Made by a program: the position numbers and the translations under genes
The notes under the pieces: model-generated
Database searches by the model: none
Told to the model about the DNA's origin: nothing
The model's input: only the letters and a program-made list of their open reading frames with translations
Source of the DNA: Phytophthora quininea
Taxonomy: Eukaryota; Oomycota; Peronosporomycetes; Peronosporales; Peronosporaceae
Direction of reading: 5' to 3'
Assembly (NCBI GenBank): GCA_011947345.1
Contig: JAAVTG010000075.1
Location: 1-64,000 of the forward strand
DNA length: 64,000 nucleotides
Part shown: piece after piece, positions 10,264 through 19,107 of the stretch
How positions within the stretch are numbered: position 1 is the stretch's first letter
Layout: every line of letters begins with the position of its first letter

Positions 10264-10984
10264 AAATGTTCTTACCGAAAAAAGCAGGAAGGCGGCAAGC
10301 CATGTATGTGACTCTCAGCGTTCAGACAGTCATCGGCGCCGTTGATGATGGGGGCTAGCGACAGCAGAGGACAGTGGCGGACCCCTTTTGGTCGAAGCAG
10401 CCGCACACCGCCATGTAGTGCTCAGTGCCGTGCGTCCAGTCGTCCAGAATCACCCCAGATTTCTCCAGGAGCACGGCACCGACGCGCTTCTCGACTTCTT
10501 TGGTCACCTTCTCCATGTTGCGAGCGATGGTCTCCTCGCAGACAGGTGGCAGATTTGTGTATCTGCAATATTTACCCACAAATTAGAAGTCAGTTAATAT
10601 AACAATCAAAATGGGAGCAAATTACAGTCGAATTGTCTCCATCTCCACGAAGGAGAATGGGAGGTTGCCCTTAATGATCCACAGAAGCCATGCGAAGCGG
10701 TTGGACGCCTTCTGGCGGACCCACAGCAGTAAGGTGCCCGTGGCAGCAGTGCTAGCGTCCTCCATCTCTGCTTCGAACCTGGGATGATCAGAGCGGACGT
10801 GCGAGACCAGGCTGGTGTACCCAGTTTTTGGCGCATGTTTGCGGGTCTTACCACACGCCTTGCATACCTAATGTCCGGTCGGGTCGCCGTCCTCGGATAG
10901 GAGGGGCTTGAGGAAGAACGATGCCACTTGCTTCGACGTGAACTTGCTTTTGGGGGCTTGAGGGGCGCAGAGGACGTCAGACAT
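10264..10984 (-). pseudogene. hAT-like transposase, BED finger and start of the RNase H core
   Basis: ATG at 10984 opens MSDVLCAPQAPKSKFTSKQV. An in-frame TAG (10862-10864) directly precedes a BED-type zinc finger (VCKACGKTRK, then HVRSDH). Next come NRFAWLLWIIKGNLPFSFVE and, after a 63-base GT-AG intron (10563-10625) with correct phase, YTNLPPVCEETIARNMEKV, GVILDDWTHGTEHYMAV. The D-x-WT-x-G-x-x-HY motif carries the first catalytic Asp region of this group. A frame change near 10385 then leads to LLSLAPIINGADD, after which the protein ends, so the rest of the catalytic domain is missing. Such BED-hAT proteins are abundant in Phytophthora. One nonsense codon, one frame change and the truncation make it a pseudogene. 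Confidence 0.75.
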
Positions 10985-11389
10985 GGCGGCAGGTGCGGTA
11001 GTTGCTTGAAAGGGGCTCAGGAAATCGCAGAGTGAGATGGAAAAGTGAACTAAAGGAACTGAGAGCGCTCAGAGCCAACAATAATGTTGGTTGCCAGCTT
11101 CCTCAGCAAATAATGTGTGTATGTACATAAAAATTCTTAAAAACGTAATATAGAGCTCCGCTGCCTCCTAAATAAAATATTTACATTTGCAATATAATAT
11201 ACTTTCAGTAAATATATTTATCGGGCTCCCTGTCACACAGCTTCGCGATCTTCTGCTGGACTTCCTGTTAATACCTCATACATGCATTTTTTTGTAAAAT
11301 TAGTTTTCGACAAACTACGAAAAATGGTCTGGTTGAATCAATCAATCATCGTTACTGAACATATATTTATCATATCAGTTTTACAAAAA
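10985..11389. other. AT-rich intergenic stretch
   Basis: It holds the 5' flank of the hAT-like gene and an AT-rich run (11110-11220) with no coding signal. Confidence 0.5.
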
Positions 11390-12898
11390 GCGTGGGTCTG
11401 TTCTGCAGCAGCAGTTGGAGAACACCTTGACTTGGTGGAGTCAATATCGGAAGAAACACGCGAGGCAACACATTTGGATGGGATTTTCGCGGACTTTCGA
11501 GCCGCGTTCGTGTTGAGTAATGCTCTGCCACGCGCAATCTCTGGAGAGGATGTTGATGTGGTGGGGTCCCTCCTGTCGGATGAAGAAAAATACCACTAGT
11601 AAATAGGAACGGCTCTAATCAAAGTAGTTGCTGAAAATCAGACAGCCATTGCTGAAGAAGTCTACAGTGTGTTTGCAGACTTCATTTCTGAAGAACACGA
11701 CTACAAGGATGCGGGTTACTATACTGCAACTGGAGAAGAAAGACAGGACCAAGCACGAGACGAGTTCCTTACTCATGAGGCACGCTACAGTCGAGTAAAC
11801 TCTGTCAAGTTTCTGTATGCACATGGTCCATAACGAAAAAGCGCACTGGTTGATCGCGCTTTTCTGGTTGCTGCAGATCGAGGCCACACGGACGCCATGA
11901 AATTTCTTTCCAATAAAGGCCGTGTGGCACGATTGTTGATCGGTAAAGCTCGCTCGGGTTCGATCGTCACAGTGCCTTTCTTGTATAACAATGCCATTAT
12001 TACCGAAGCGTCAGCAGCGGAAGCGTTTGAACAAGCAACAAGTATGGCTGTGGTAAAGTTCCTGCATGAAACAAAGCGCATTTCTGCTGCATCTGTCATC
12101 ACGGCATTTCAAAGCTCAGTCCTGTGTTCGTCTCTCAAGGGTGACAAGCGTGTTTCCGCAGCTGGGATCACAAAGGCCTTCGTGGAAGCAGCGAGCAATG
12201 GGTGCTTGAATATTGCGGAAGGCTTGTACGAGCAACTCCGTCGAAAATCTGCAAGTTGATTGCGAATTGCGTTGTTTCTGTTTAAGAAGTCTCCATTGAC
12301 ACAGACTCTCCAAACCGACGAGAATGTTGCGAGAGCTGTCGTGAATGCTTTCGAAATTGCAACGAAATGAGGGGGCGAAGATGTTGTGAGAGCTTTGCGT
12401 CATGCGCAATGCGTTCCACTTCACGTAATGAAAAAGGTGTTCGAGACGGCAACCACAGCTAGTAGAATGGAAGTAGCGCAATGGCTGATCGAGGAGCGGT
12501 GCATTCCTTCAGAAATCATGCAGGAACGCTTCGCCCATGCTGCTTCGCGCGAGCATTGTGAAATAGCGAAATGCATGTACGACGATGAGCTACTCCCAGC
12601 ATTGCTGGTGGAGAATGTCTTCGAGTGTGCAGCGACTAAGGGATACGCTTCCGTGGTGAAGTTTCTTTCGAACAAGCCGGGTATCACTCGGCCGCTGAAG
12701 CCCAAAAGTTTCGCGGACGGGAATCGTCAATTCCCTTGGTGTACACGAAAGTGAACAAAAGACGAGCTGAACGAGGCTCTGAAGGTAGCGCCGGAGGGCA
12801 AACGTGTGCAGCGCATTCTACGTGATTGGATAGAGCATTACGATGACGTCTTAGTGCATGACAGGATGGATGACTTCATGGCACAATTGCTCCAGTGA
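11390..12898 (+). pseudogene. Ankyrin-like repeat protein, decayed
   Basis: Several frames carry the degenerate ankyrin-like unit common in oomycete proteins: a helix with F-xx-AA-xx-G or AFEQA, followed by VVKFL or AMKFL. Examples are RAFLVAADRGHTDAMKFLSN (about 11850-11910), EAFEQATSMAVVKFLHE (about 12025-12070), ENVFECAATKGYASVVKFLS (about 12610-12670), and an end reading IEHYDDVLVHDRMDDFMAQL to a TGA at 12896. At least four stops or frame changes interrupt it, including a TAA at about 11831 inside VKFLYAHGP. Repeat number and original start are unclear. No signal peptide is visible. Confidence 0.65.
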
Positions 12899-13054
12899 AA
12901 CTTGCGAACCGCAAGCACTTACGTGTTGTCGATCAGTTTATCTTTCTCCGTGTACTTGAATGTGTAGTGTGGTTCGAAAAACAACGGACTGGCATCCTTG
13001 TTCCAATTGATCAATGCACTTATCTCTAGCTATAATGCATCTGACAACACACTT

Positions 13055-15223
13055 CTACGCAGAGTATGCGTTGGCTCGATGCTTAGGCACGAACTGGAAT
13101 CCGTCAGGCACAGGACCCAACAACATCTCGGAAATCCTGACCCAGTCCACAGCTTGATCGCTAGCCATGAGCGTCTCAAGGTCGTTGCGTCCATAGTACG
13201 GGGCCGGACGGTCATTAATGCGCTGCGGCAGCTTCTCTAGCAAACCCACGGGAATGTAGCGATACAGGAACGACTGCCACTCGAGAAGGTAGCGCCGCGT
13301 GCGGTTCACTCCCTTCTGATCAGAGCCCCAATGCTCCAGACCAAACCGCACAAAGTCCTTGAGTAGATCCAGCCGCTCCGTTGCCGAGATATCCCAGTGG
13401 CGACGCTCCTTAATTTCCGTGGGCAACCAAGGCTTGATGAGAGCTCCGCGAGCGAGCATACAGGTGTCCAGCTTGCCGTTGTGCAAGTGCTCGTCGAATT
13501 CTTCGTAAGAAAGCACGTCGCCGCCACCCACGAATGGTACACGCGGCAAAAGCTTTTCGGCGTGGGTGATTTCGTCTTCAATAGTGTCCTTCTGGGCGTC
13601 GTTGCACTGGAACACGTAGTCCCAGTCGGCATTCTTCGTGTAACGCTGCAGCCGTGACCGACCGTGAAGCATGATCGCATCAACCGACTGGGTAGCACGC
13701 AGCTTGAAATCTGCCGTCATAACGGCAGCATTCACGTAAGCCTGTGAGGCACGCACAGCCTGGATCTTCGGCACAAGTTTGTGGGCAGTTGGCTGCTTCT
13801 CACTCCACCCCGTGCGAAGCTTCACAGTCAGTCCTGGGGTGTTGATGATGTCGCCTGTGCGCATGCGCGTCCCCAACTCCAGTCCCGTCAGCGCCCCTGA
13901 CACCACCTCCAACAACCGAGGAGGACGGTTCATAAGCGCAGCACCGCCGCCTGCACGGCACACAATATCGATAGGGCACCCCATGTTAATGTCCACAAAA
14001 TCAACGTCCGTTTCCCTAGCAAGAAGTTCACACGTGCGGGCCATCTGATCACTGAAAGCTCCTGCGATCTGGACGCCGAAAATGTCTTCACTCTTGTGAC
14101 GCCGCAGCAATGCCCACTCCGATTGTTGGGCCTTCAACAAGTTGGTAGCCATTGCCATTTCACCACACGTAATGTCGGCGCCCGTTTGCTTCAGTAGCCG
14201 TCGGAATGGCAGGTTACCCACCGTAGTCAGTGGAGCAACGTAGATCTTGCGCTTAAAGTCAATCGGTTTGCGCTCGGGTAGCAGCGGGCTCTCTGCTGCA
14301 GGTTCGATCTCCATCTTCACAGCTTTGGGAGCCAGCTCGGCTCTAACTGCTTCGGCTGCAAGTTCAGTCTTGACAGCTTCAGCAGGTTCGGCTTGGACAG
14401 CTTCAGTAGCAAACGATTCGACGTTGCCTGTTGCAGATTCAGTCTTGACTTCTTCAGCAGGTTTGGCCTGAACAGCTTCAGTGGCTCCATCATCTTGCGG
14501 CTTGTTCTCCTGTTTATTTTTGCGGTTCTTGTTCTTGTTCTTGCGGTCCTTCTTCTGCATCATGGACTGGAATGGATATTTATTCTTCCTGAGCTGCTGC
14601 CGCACGTCGTTCTTCAACTCATTGGTCTCGTCCTCGTTCTGTGTCTTCTCCAGTCCTTCGCGCTTCACATTGCGGTAGGTGCCGTCCACCTTTTCAATGT
14701 GAGCGCTCGCAAACGACACGCCACTCCGTAGCGGCAGTACCCAACAGCGTCGAACACTGGACAGCGGTCGCCAAGTTCTTTAGGCTTCCGCTTCATGTAG
14801 TCGTCTAAATCGTGACTGAACTTGCACGAGTCTCCGAAGGCGCAGCCTTCACCCGACGCCACTGGGCGGCACAGCAGGTCTGCAGGGTCCTGCTCTGCGT
14901 CCGCCGGACGCTTCTTGAAGGTGCCCGCTTTTTGCCGCCGTCGCGACTGTCCTTTGGCTTCTCAGCGTCTCCACCATTGGCAGGATCTTCAGTCTTCGGA
15001 GCAGGCGCCGGCTTGGGCTTCAGGAACCTGCACAAAAGTTAATAAATGTCAATGGTCGCACGGTCGATAGAATTGATGGTAGCGAAGGCAATACGCACTC
15101 TTTCTTGACGGGAGCTTCACCCACAGTCCACCCACTCTGTTTCTTCTCAGTTGGCGCTGCTGTAGCGGTGATATCATTGCTTGTCGTGGGCGGTGACGCC
15201 TCCGTCCTCGCAGGTTCCGACAT
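13055..15223 (-). CDS. DUS3: tRNA-dihydrouridine(47) synthase, DUS3-like, with CCCH zinc fingers
   Basis: This flavoenzyme reduces uridine 47 of tRNA. ATG 15223 opens MSEPARTEASPPTT; a 71-base GT-AG intron (15028-15098) joins VKKE to FLKPKPAPAP. Two CCCH fingers follow (GCAFGDSCKFSHD and CPVFDAVGYCRYGVAC), then an Ala/Glu linker and the TIM-barrel domain: IYVAPLTTVGNLPFRRL, DFVDINMGCPIDIVCRAGGG with the catalytic Cys of GCP, LRTGWSE, IMLHGRSRLQRY, VPFVGGGDVLSYEEF and MLARGALIKPW. The C-terminal region (QSFLYRYIPVGLLEKLPQRI) is typical of DUS3. Two apparent one-base losses, near 14935 and near 14713, put the N-terminal part in other frames; both restore motifs when allowed for and look like sequence errors. 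It is divergent with the pogo-derived gene, with 182 bases between start codons. Confidence 0.93.
15028..15098 (-). other. Intron 1 of DUS3
   Basis: GTGCGT at 15098 and CAG at 15028-15030 bound 71 bases. Splicing joins GA to G and keeps the frame through KKEFLKPK. Confidence 0.75.
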
Positions 15224-15405
15224 GGCTGCTCGAGTTTTTATGATCCCGTCGTTTGACTGGCAGTCACATCGGGGTAGAAAAATTCGGACGCAGACAAAGG
15301 CTTTTCCACTGTTCAATACAAAATGTAGTATTCGTGTTGTCAAATGATCTCGCCATAGCGCAACTCTGTCCAATAAGTAATGACACATTTCGAGCAGCTT
15401 GCACA

Positions 15406-16968
15406 ATGCCAACAGAGCCCAAGGTGTCGCGCTCTCGCTCGACGTTGACGAACGCCCAGCGCCTGCAGATATGCCGCCACTACGACGAGAATTCCACGCT
15501 GACACAGAACCAGCTGGCCGCGTGGGTGCAGGAGGCGTTCGAGCTGCCGCGCGCGCCATCGCAGGCCATGATCAGCAAAGTGCTGAAGCGCAAGAGCGAC
15601 CTGGAGTCGGCCCCGGCGGCGCTGCTGACGTTCAAGACCAACCGAGGGCCGCGTCTGCCGCAGGTGGATGCTGCACTGCTGCGCTGGGTCGTGTGGAGCG
15701 AGGGCAAGGGCGTGCTGTTGACTGGGGACAAGATCAAGGAGAAGGCCGCACGGTTCGCGGAGATTCTGCACGTGCAGGCCAAAGCCACGTGGTCCAACGG
15801 CTGGCTGCAGAAGTTCTATACAAGACACGGGCTCAAAAGCCACAAGAGCCATGCAGCTACTGCCGCGGTGGTGGAGGCGCAGCTTAATGAACTGCAAATT
15901 AGGCTGCAGACATTCAACCGACGCGACGTCTTTTGTGTCGGGGAGAGCGGGCTGCTGTTCACGATGAGTCCGGACAGACGAAGCCTCGGACAGAGCAAGA
16001 AGCGCCTCACGATCGCGTTTGCGTGCAATGCGGACGGATCCGAACGGCTGCCTCTGCTGTTCGTCGGCAAGGCGGAGAAACCCCGAGGCTTTTCGGCGAC
16101 GACAGCGATCGAGCACAACTACACCAGCAACGACAGAGGATTGATGACACGAGAGATCTTTAACAAGTGGATTAAGGAACTCGACGCGAGTTTTCGACTG
16201 CAGGAACGCAAGTGCATCGTGTTGCTGGATGCTGCTGCGGTGCATGGAGCCGTCGTGCCCGGCGAGTTGACGAACATCGAGCTGGCGGTGCTGCCGCCGA
16301 ATGCTCCTAGGAAGCTGCAGCCGCTGGAGACAGGCATTGTCGAGGCTTTCAAGCGACGCTACCGAAGACGCCAGATCCAGCATGCTCTTGACAAGATGGA
16401 CGCAAATATGATGGGGACGGATGCAGCGGTGGTGGGCACGGTTGGCGTGCGGCAGGCTCTGACGTGGTGCATAGAGAGCTGGGAGGCTGTACCGCAGTCG
16501 ACAGTGTTGAGTTCTTGGATGAGCATTGGCCTGCTGGACTATTCTGCTGTGGAAACTGAGATCACTGACGAGGAGTCTGCCGTCTCGGAGGAGTTGGCCT
16601 GTATGTTGTGCTACTTGCGGACAGAGGACCCGCTGGCGGTGGAGGAACTGCTCAACCCGCCAGAAGAGCACGTTATTGAAGACGAGCCGTCGGACGAGTA
16701 CTTTTGCGGCGTCGATGATTCTGAGGTAGTCGATGATGAGGACGTCAAGGATGCTGAGGATGGCGGGCTGAACGTGCATGGCCTCAAGGAGCGCCTCGAG
16801 TGGATAGGGAAACTCGTCATGCATGCCAACACCTTAGGTATCCCGGAAAGTGAATTAGGCGGGCTTCGGACGCTACAGAGTCAATTCCGAGCGGAGCTGC
16901 AGGCCAAGGAAGGTGGCGCTGCTGGAGTTGCTGATGGAGCGGATGAGAACCGTCTTGACGTGGGTTAG
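15406..16968 (+). CDS. Pogo/Tigger-derived protein with a degraded DDE triad (probable domesticated transposase)
   Basis: An uninterrupted 520-codon ORF starts MPTEPKVSRSRSTLTNAQRL. Domains in order are an N-terminal psq-like helix-turn-helix (about residues 10-60), a CENP-B-type helix-turn-helix (about 65-145, WSNGWLQKFYTRHGLKSHKS) and a DDE_1 transposase core (about 170-370). In active pogo proteins the core carries D-E-T-G, then L-L-D, then Q-P-L-D. Here these read VGESGLLF (first Asp is Gly), IVLLDAAAVHG (second Asp kept) and QPLETGIVEAFKRRY (third Asp is Glu). The C-terminal 150 residues are acidic with a last helical region. With no terminal repeats found, no frame break in 1.56 kb and a place between conserved genes, it looks like a host DNA-binding protein rather than a live transposon. 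Confidence 0.85.
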   Translation: MPTEPKVSRSRSTLTNAQRLQICRHYDENSTLTQNQLAAWVQEAFELPRAPSQAMISKVLKRKSDLESAPAALLTFKTNRGPRLPQVDAALLRWVVWSEGKGVLLTGDKIKEKAARFAEILHVQAKATWSNGWLQKFYTRHGLKSHKSHAATAAVVEAQLNELQIRLQTFNRRDVFCVGESGLLFTMSPDRRSLGQSKKRLTIAFACNADGSERLPLLFVGKAEKPRGFSATTAIEHNYTSNDRGLMTREIFNKWIKELDASFRLQERKCIVLLDAAAVHGAVVPGELTNIELAVLPPNAPRKLQPLETGIVEAFKRRYRRRQIQHALDKMDANMMGTDAAVVGTVGVRQALTWCIESWEAVPQSTVLSSWMSIGLLDYSAVETEITDEESAVSEELACMLCYLRTEDPLAVEELLNPPEEHVIEDEPSDEYFCGVDDSEVVDDEDVKDAEDGGLNVHGLKERLEWIGKLVMHANTLGIPESELGGLRTLQSQFRAELQAKEGGAAGVADGADENRLDVG

Positions 16969-17166
16969 TACATGCTAGTTGATTGAAATACATTCTCTGC
17001 AAAGTACCTCCGTCGAGAACGAATCGATGCTACTGCCGCACACACGTCGACGCATGTTGTAGTGCTTGTCCCGTATGGTACTGGCCGTATTCCCATAAAC
17101 AGCGACATTCATACTAATCGTTGATAGACATGGCGAAAATGGCGGACCGTGCTGCACGACGACCTT

Positions 17167-17182
17167 CCTCATTCCTCAATTC
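17167..17182 (+). promoter_or_regulatory. Oomycete core promoter (Inr plus flanking region)
   Basis: The sequence CCTCATTCCTCAATTC matches the published oomycete 16-base start-site consensus GCTCATTYYNCAWTTT at 14 of 16 positions. It ends 52 bases before the ATG of the macrodomain-sirtuin gene and is on the same strand, which is the usual distance. Confidence 0.65.
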
Positions 17183-17233
17183 TCCACGTGACACTCTAGC
17201 ACAATCGACTCTCGACACATAAAGCAAGCTGCA

Positions 17234-19048
17234 ATGGCACCCTCAGTGTCCGCAAGTTCCTACAACACTCTACTCAAGGCGGTGGCGTCCAAGCTGCTGA
17301 CCGAAGCTGGTCACTCATTGCACCACTTGCACCACGCCTCCAGCTCCGACATCCGCGAGATCGTGCACCACTTACTGGTGATCCGTCCACCTCCAGACGA
17401 CAGCGTCGACCCAAAGGAAGAAGAGGAGCTATACACTCAAATGGACTCACTACTCAAGCTCGAGCAGAAGCGCAACGATGCGTTCGTGGACGCTTTCAAA
17501 CTGCCGGCCATCGCTCCCTCAGCTGTAGCGGTGGACGCGAAGGGCTTTGAGCAGATTTCACTGTGGAAAGGAGACATTACCACACTCAACGCCACCGCAA
17601 TCGTGAACGCTGCTAACTCCAGACTGCTCGGCTGCTTCCAGCCGTCCCACAAGTGCATCGACAACGTCATCCACAGCAACGCCGGCCCGCGACTTCGTGC
17701 TGCCTGTCACGAGATTATGTCGCGTCAAGCTCATGAAGAACCGACGGGCAATGCGCAGATTACGCCTGCGTTTGCATTACCGTCCAAGTTTGTGATCCAC
17801 ACGGTCGGACCGCAACTGCGTCACGGGTCGGCTCCAACTGCTGCGGAGCGGGCGCAACTGCAGGCGTGCTACATACAATCGCTGGACTTGCTGTTGAAGA
17901 CGGTCGGTGAACAAGACGAAGACGTGGCTATCGCATTCCCGTGTATTTCAACTGGTATATTTGCCTTCCCGAGCGACATTGCTGTGCCATTAGCAGTGAA
18001 CAGTGTTCTAGAATGGTTGTCGACTCACCAGGACCAGACAAAAGGGTGGAGGGTGATCTTCAACACGTTCCTGAAGCGCGACTACGATCTGTACAAGGTC
18101 TACATTGAGAGCAAATGTCCTGCTGAGGTGACACTTCCTCCTGCTCCAGTATCTTCAGCCGTTGACACTGCCCTGAAAGTAGTGCAGGGCGCAGACTATT
18201 TACTCGTCGCAGGTGGTGCTGGACTCTCGGCTGCTGCAGGTCTTGACTACACGTCGGAAGCAGTCATGAAGAAGTTTCACCCTGGCATCAGGAAGATCAT
18301 CCCGAGCTTCCGTATGATGTACAGCTCGATCGGATACTCGGATTGGGACCCTGCTCTCATGTGGGGGTACTTGTTCAAGCAGATTAGCATCGTCCGATTC
18401 GACTGGGTGCGCCACCGCACGGCACCGACCTACGACTACATTAAAACGTTGGTGAAGTCGTTCGAGAGCCGTCAAAATGGATCTACGTTCATCAAAACCA
18501 GCAACGCAGACGGCATGTTCGAGCAAGAAGGGTTCGATATGGACTCGGTGTACTTTATGCAGGGCGAATACGGCCGTATCCAATGTTCGAAGCCTTGCTC
18601 GGAGCAAAGTGTGTGGAGTTCCAAGCCGTTCATGGAGAAGGCGATGAAGAGCTTCAACCCGGAGACGTACCGGATCGAGGACCCAGCAGGTATCCCGAAG
18701 TGCCCGAATTGCGGCGGATCAATGTTCTTGCTGCTTCGTATGGACGATTCGTTCTTACAGAGCGCTTTGGACGAAAAGCGCTTCGTGTACGAGAAGTGGC
18801 TTGCTCAAGTAATGGACCACGTGAAGAACGAAGGCAAGAAGCTCGTAATCCTGGAGATCGGCGCGGGTTTCAACACACCGGGAGTGCTTCGCATGCCAAA
18901 CGAACGTCTTGCATTTACGGATGGGGTGCAGCTTATTCGTGTGAACCCTCAAGACCCTGAAATGCCCTTCCAATCGCACGGAGTTGGCGTCCCCGAAGAT
19001 GCGAATGCTGTGCTTGAGTACCTTGCGAGAGGAGTAGTGAAAGCGTAA
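17234..19048 (+). CDS. Zinc-dependent macrodomain fused to a SirTM-class sirtuin (ADP-ribosylation eraser plus writer)
   Basis: A single intact ORF of 604 codons. Residues 1-100 form the helical N-terminal extension of zinc-macrodomain hydrolases. Residues 105-290 are the macrodomain: GDITTLNATAIVNAANS binds ADP-ribose, and LGCFQPSHKCIDNVIH carries the Cys, His and Cys that hold zinc in the bacterial enzymes; ISTGIFAFP forms the second loop. Residues 300-600 are a SirTM-type sirtuin: VAGGAGLSAAAGLDY (NAD loop), KTSNADGMFEQEGFD, then YFMQGEYGRIQC, with Gln where ordinary deacetylase sirtuins have the catalytic His, and a Cys pair set (CSKPC, CPNC). SirTM proteins transfer ADP-ribose, and the zinc macrodomain removes it. 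In bacteria the two are separate genes in one operon with a lipoylated GcvH-like protein; none is seen here. Acquisition from bacteria is likely but inferred. Confidence 0.92.
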   Translation: MAPSVSASSYNTLLKAVASKLLTEAGHSLHHLHHASSSDIREIVHHLLVIRPPPDDSVDPKEEEELYTQMDSLLKLEQKRNDAFVDAFKLPAIAPSAVAVDAKGFEQISLWKGDITTLNATAIVNAANSRLLGCFQPSHKCIDNVIHSNAGPRLRAACHEIMSRQAHEEPTGNAQITPAFALPSKFVIHTVGPQLRHGSAPTAAERAQLQACYIQSLDLLLKTVGEQDEDVAIAFPCISTGIFAFPSDIAVPLAVNSVLEWLSTHQDQTKGWRVIFNTFLKRDYDLYKVYIESKCPAEVTLPPAPVSSAVDTALKVVQGADYLLVAGGAGLSAAAGLDYTSEAVMKKFHPGIRKIIPSFRMMYSSIGYSDWDPALMWGYLFKQISIVRFDWVRHRTAPTYDYIKTLVKSFESRQNGSTFIKTSNADGMFEQEGFDMDSVYFMQGEYGRIQCSKPCSEQSVWSSKPFMEKAMKSFNPETYRIEDPAGIPKCPNCGGSMFLLLRMDDSFLQSALDEKRFVYEKWLAQVMDHVKNEGKKLVILEIGAGFNTPGVLRMPNERLAFTDGVQLIRVNPQDPEMPFQSHGVGVPEDANAVLEYLARGVVKA

Positions 19049-19107
19049 TGTAAGCAAGCCCTTGGAAAGCAAACAACAGTCGATCGATACTTTCTTCACA
19101 ACGCAAT

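Noticed and set aside
11390..12898. Secreted effector candidate
   Set aside because: No signal peptide or RxLR/LxLFLAK motif; the repeats fit intracellular ankyrin-like proteins and the gene is broken.
15340..16824. Long 494-codon minus-strand frame opposite the pogo-derived gene
   Set aside because: Composition is Gln/His/Leu/Arg-rich without motifs; it mirrors the GC-rich codons of the plus-strand transposase-derived gene.
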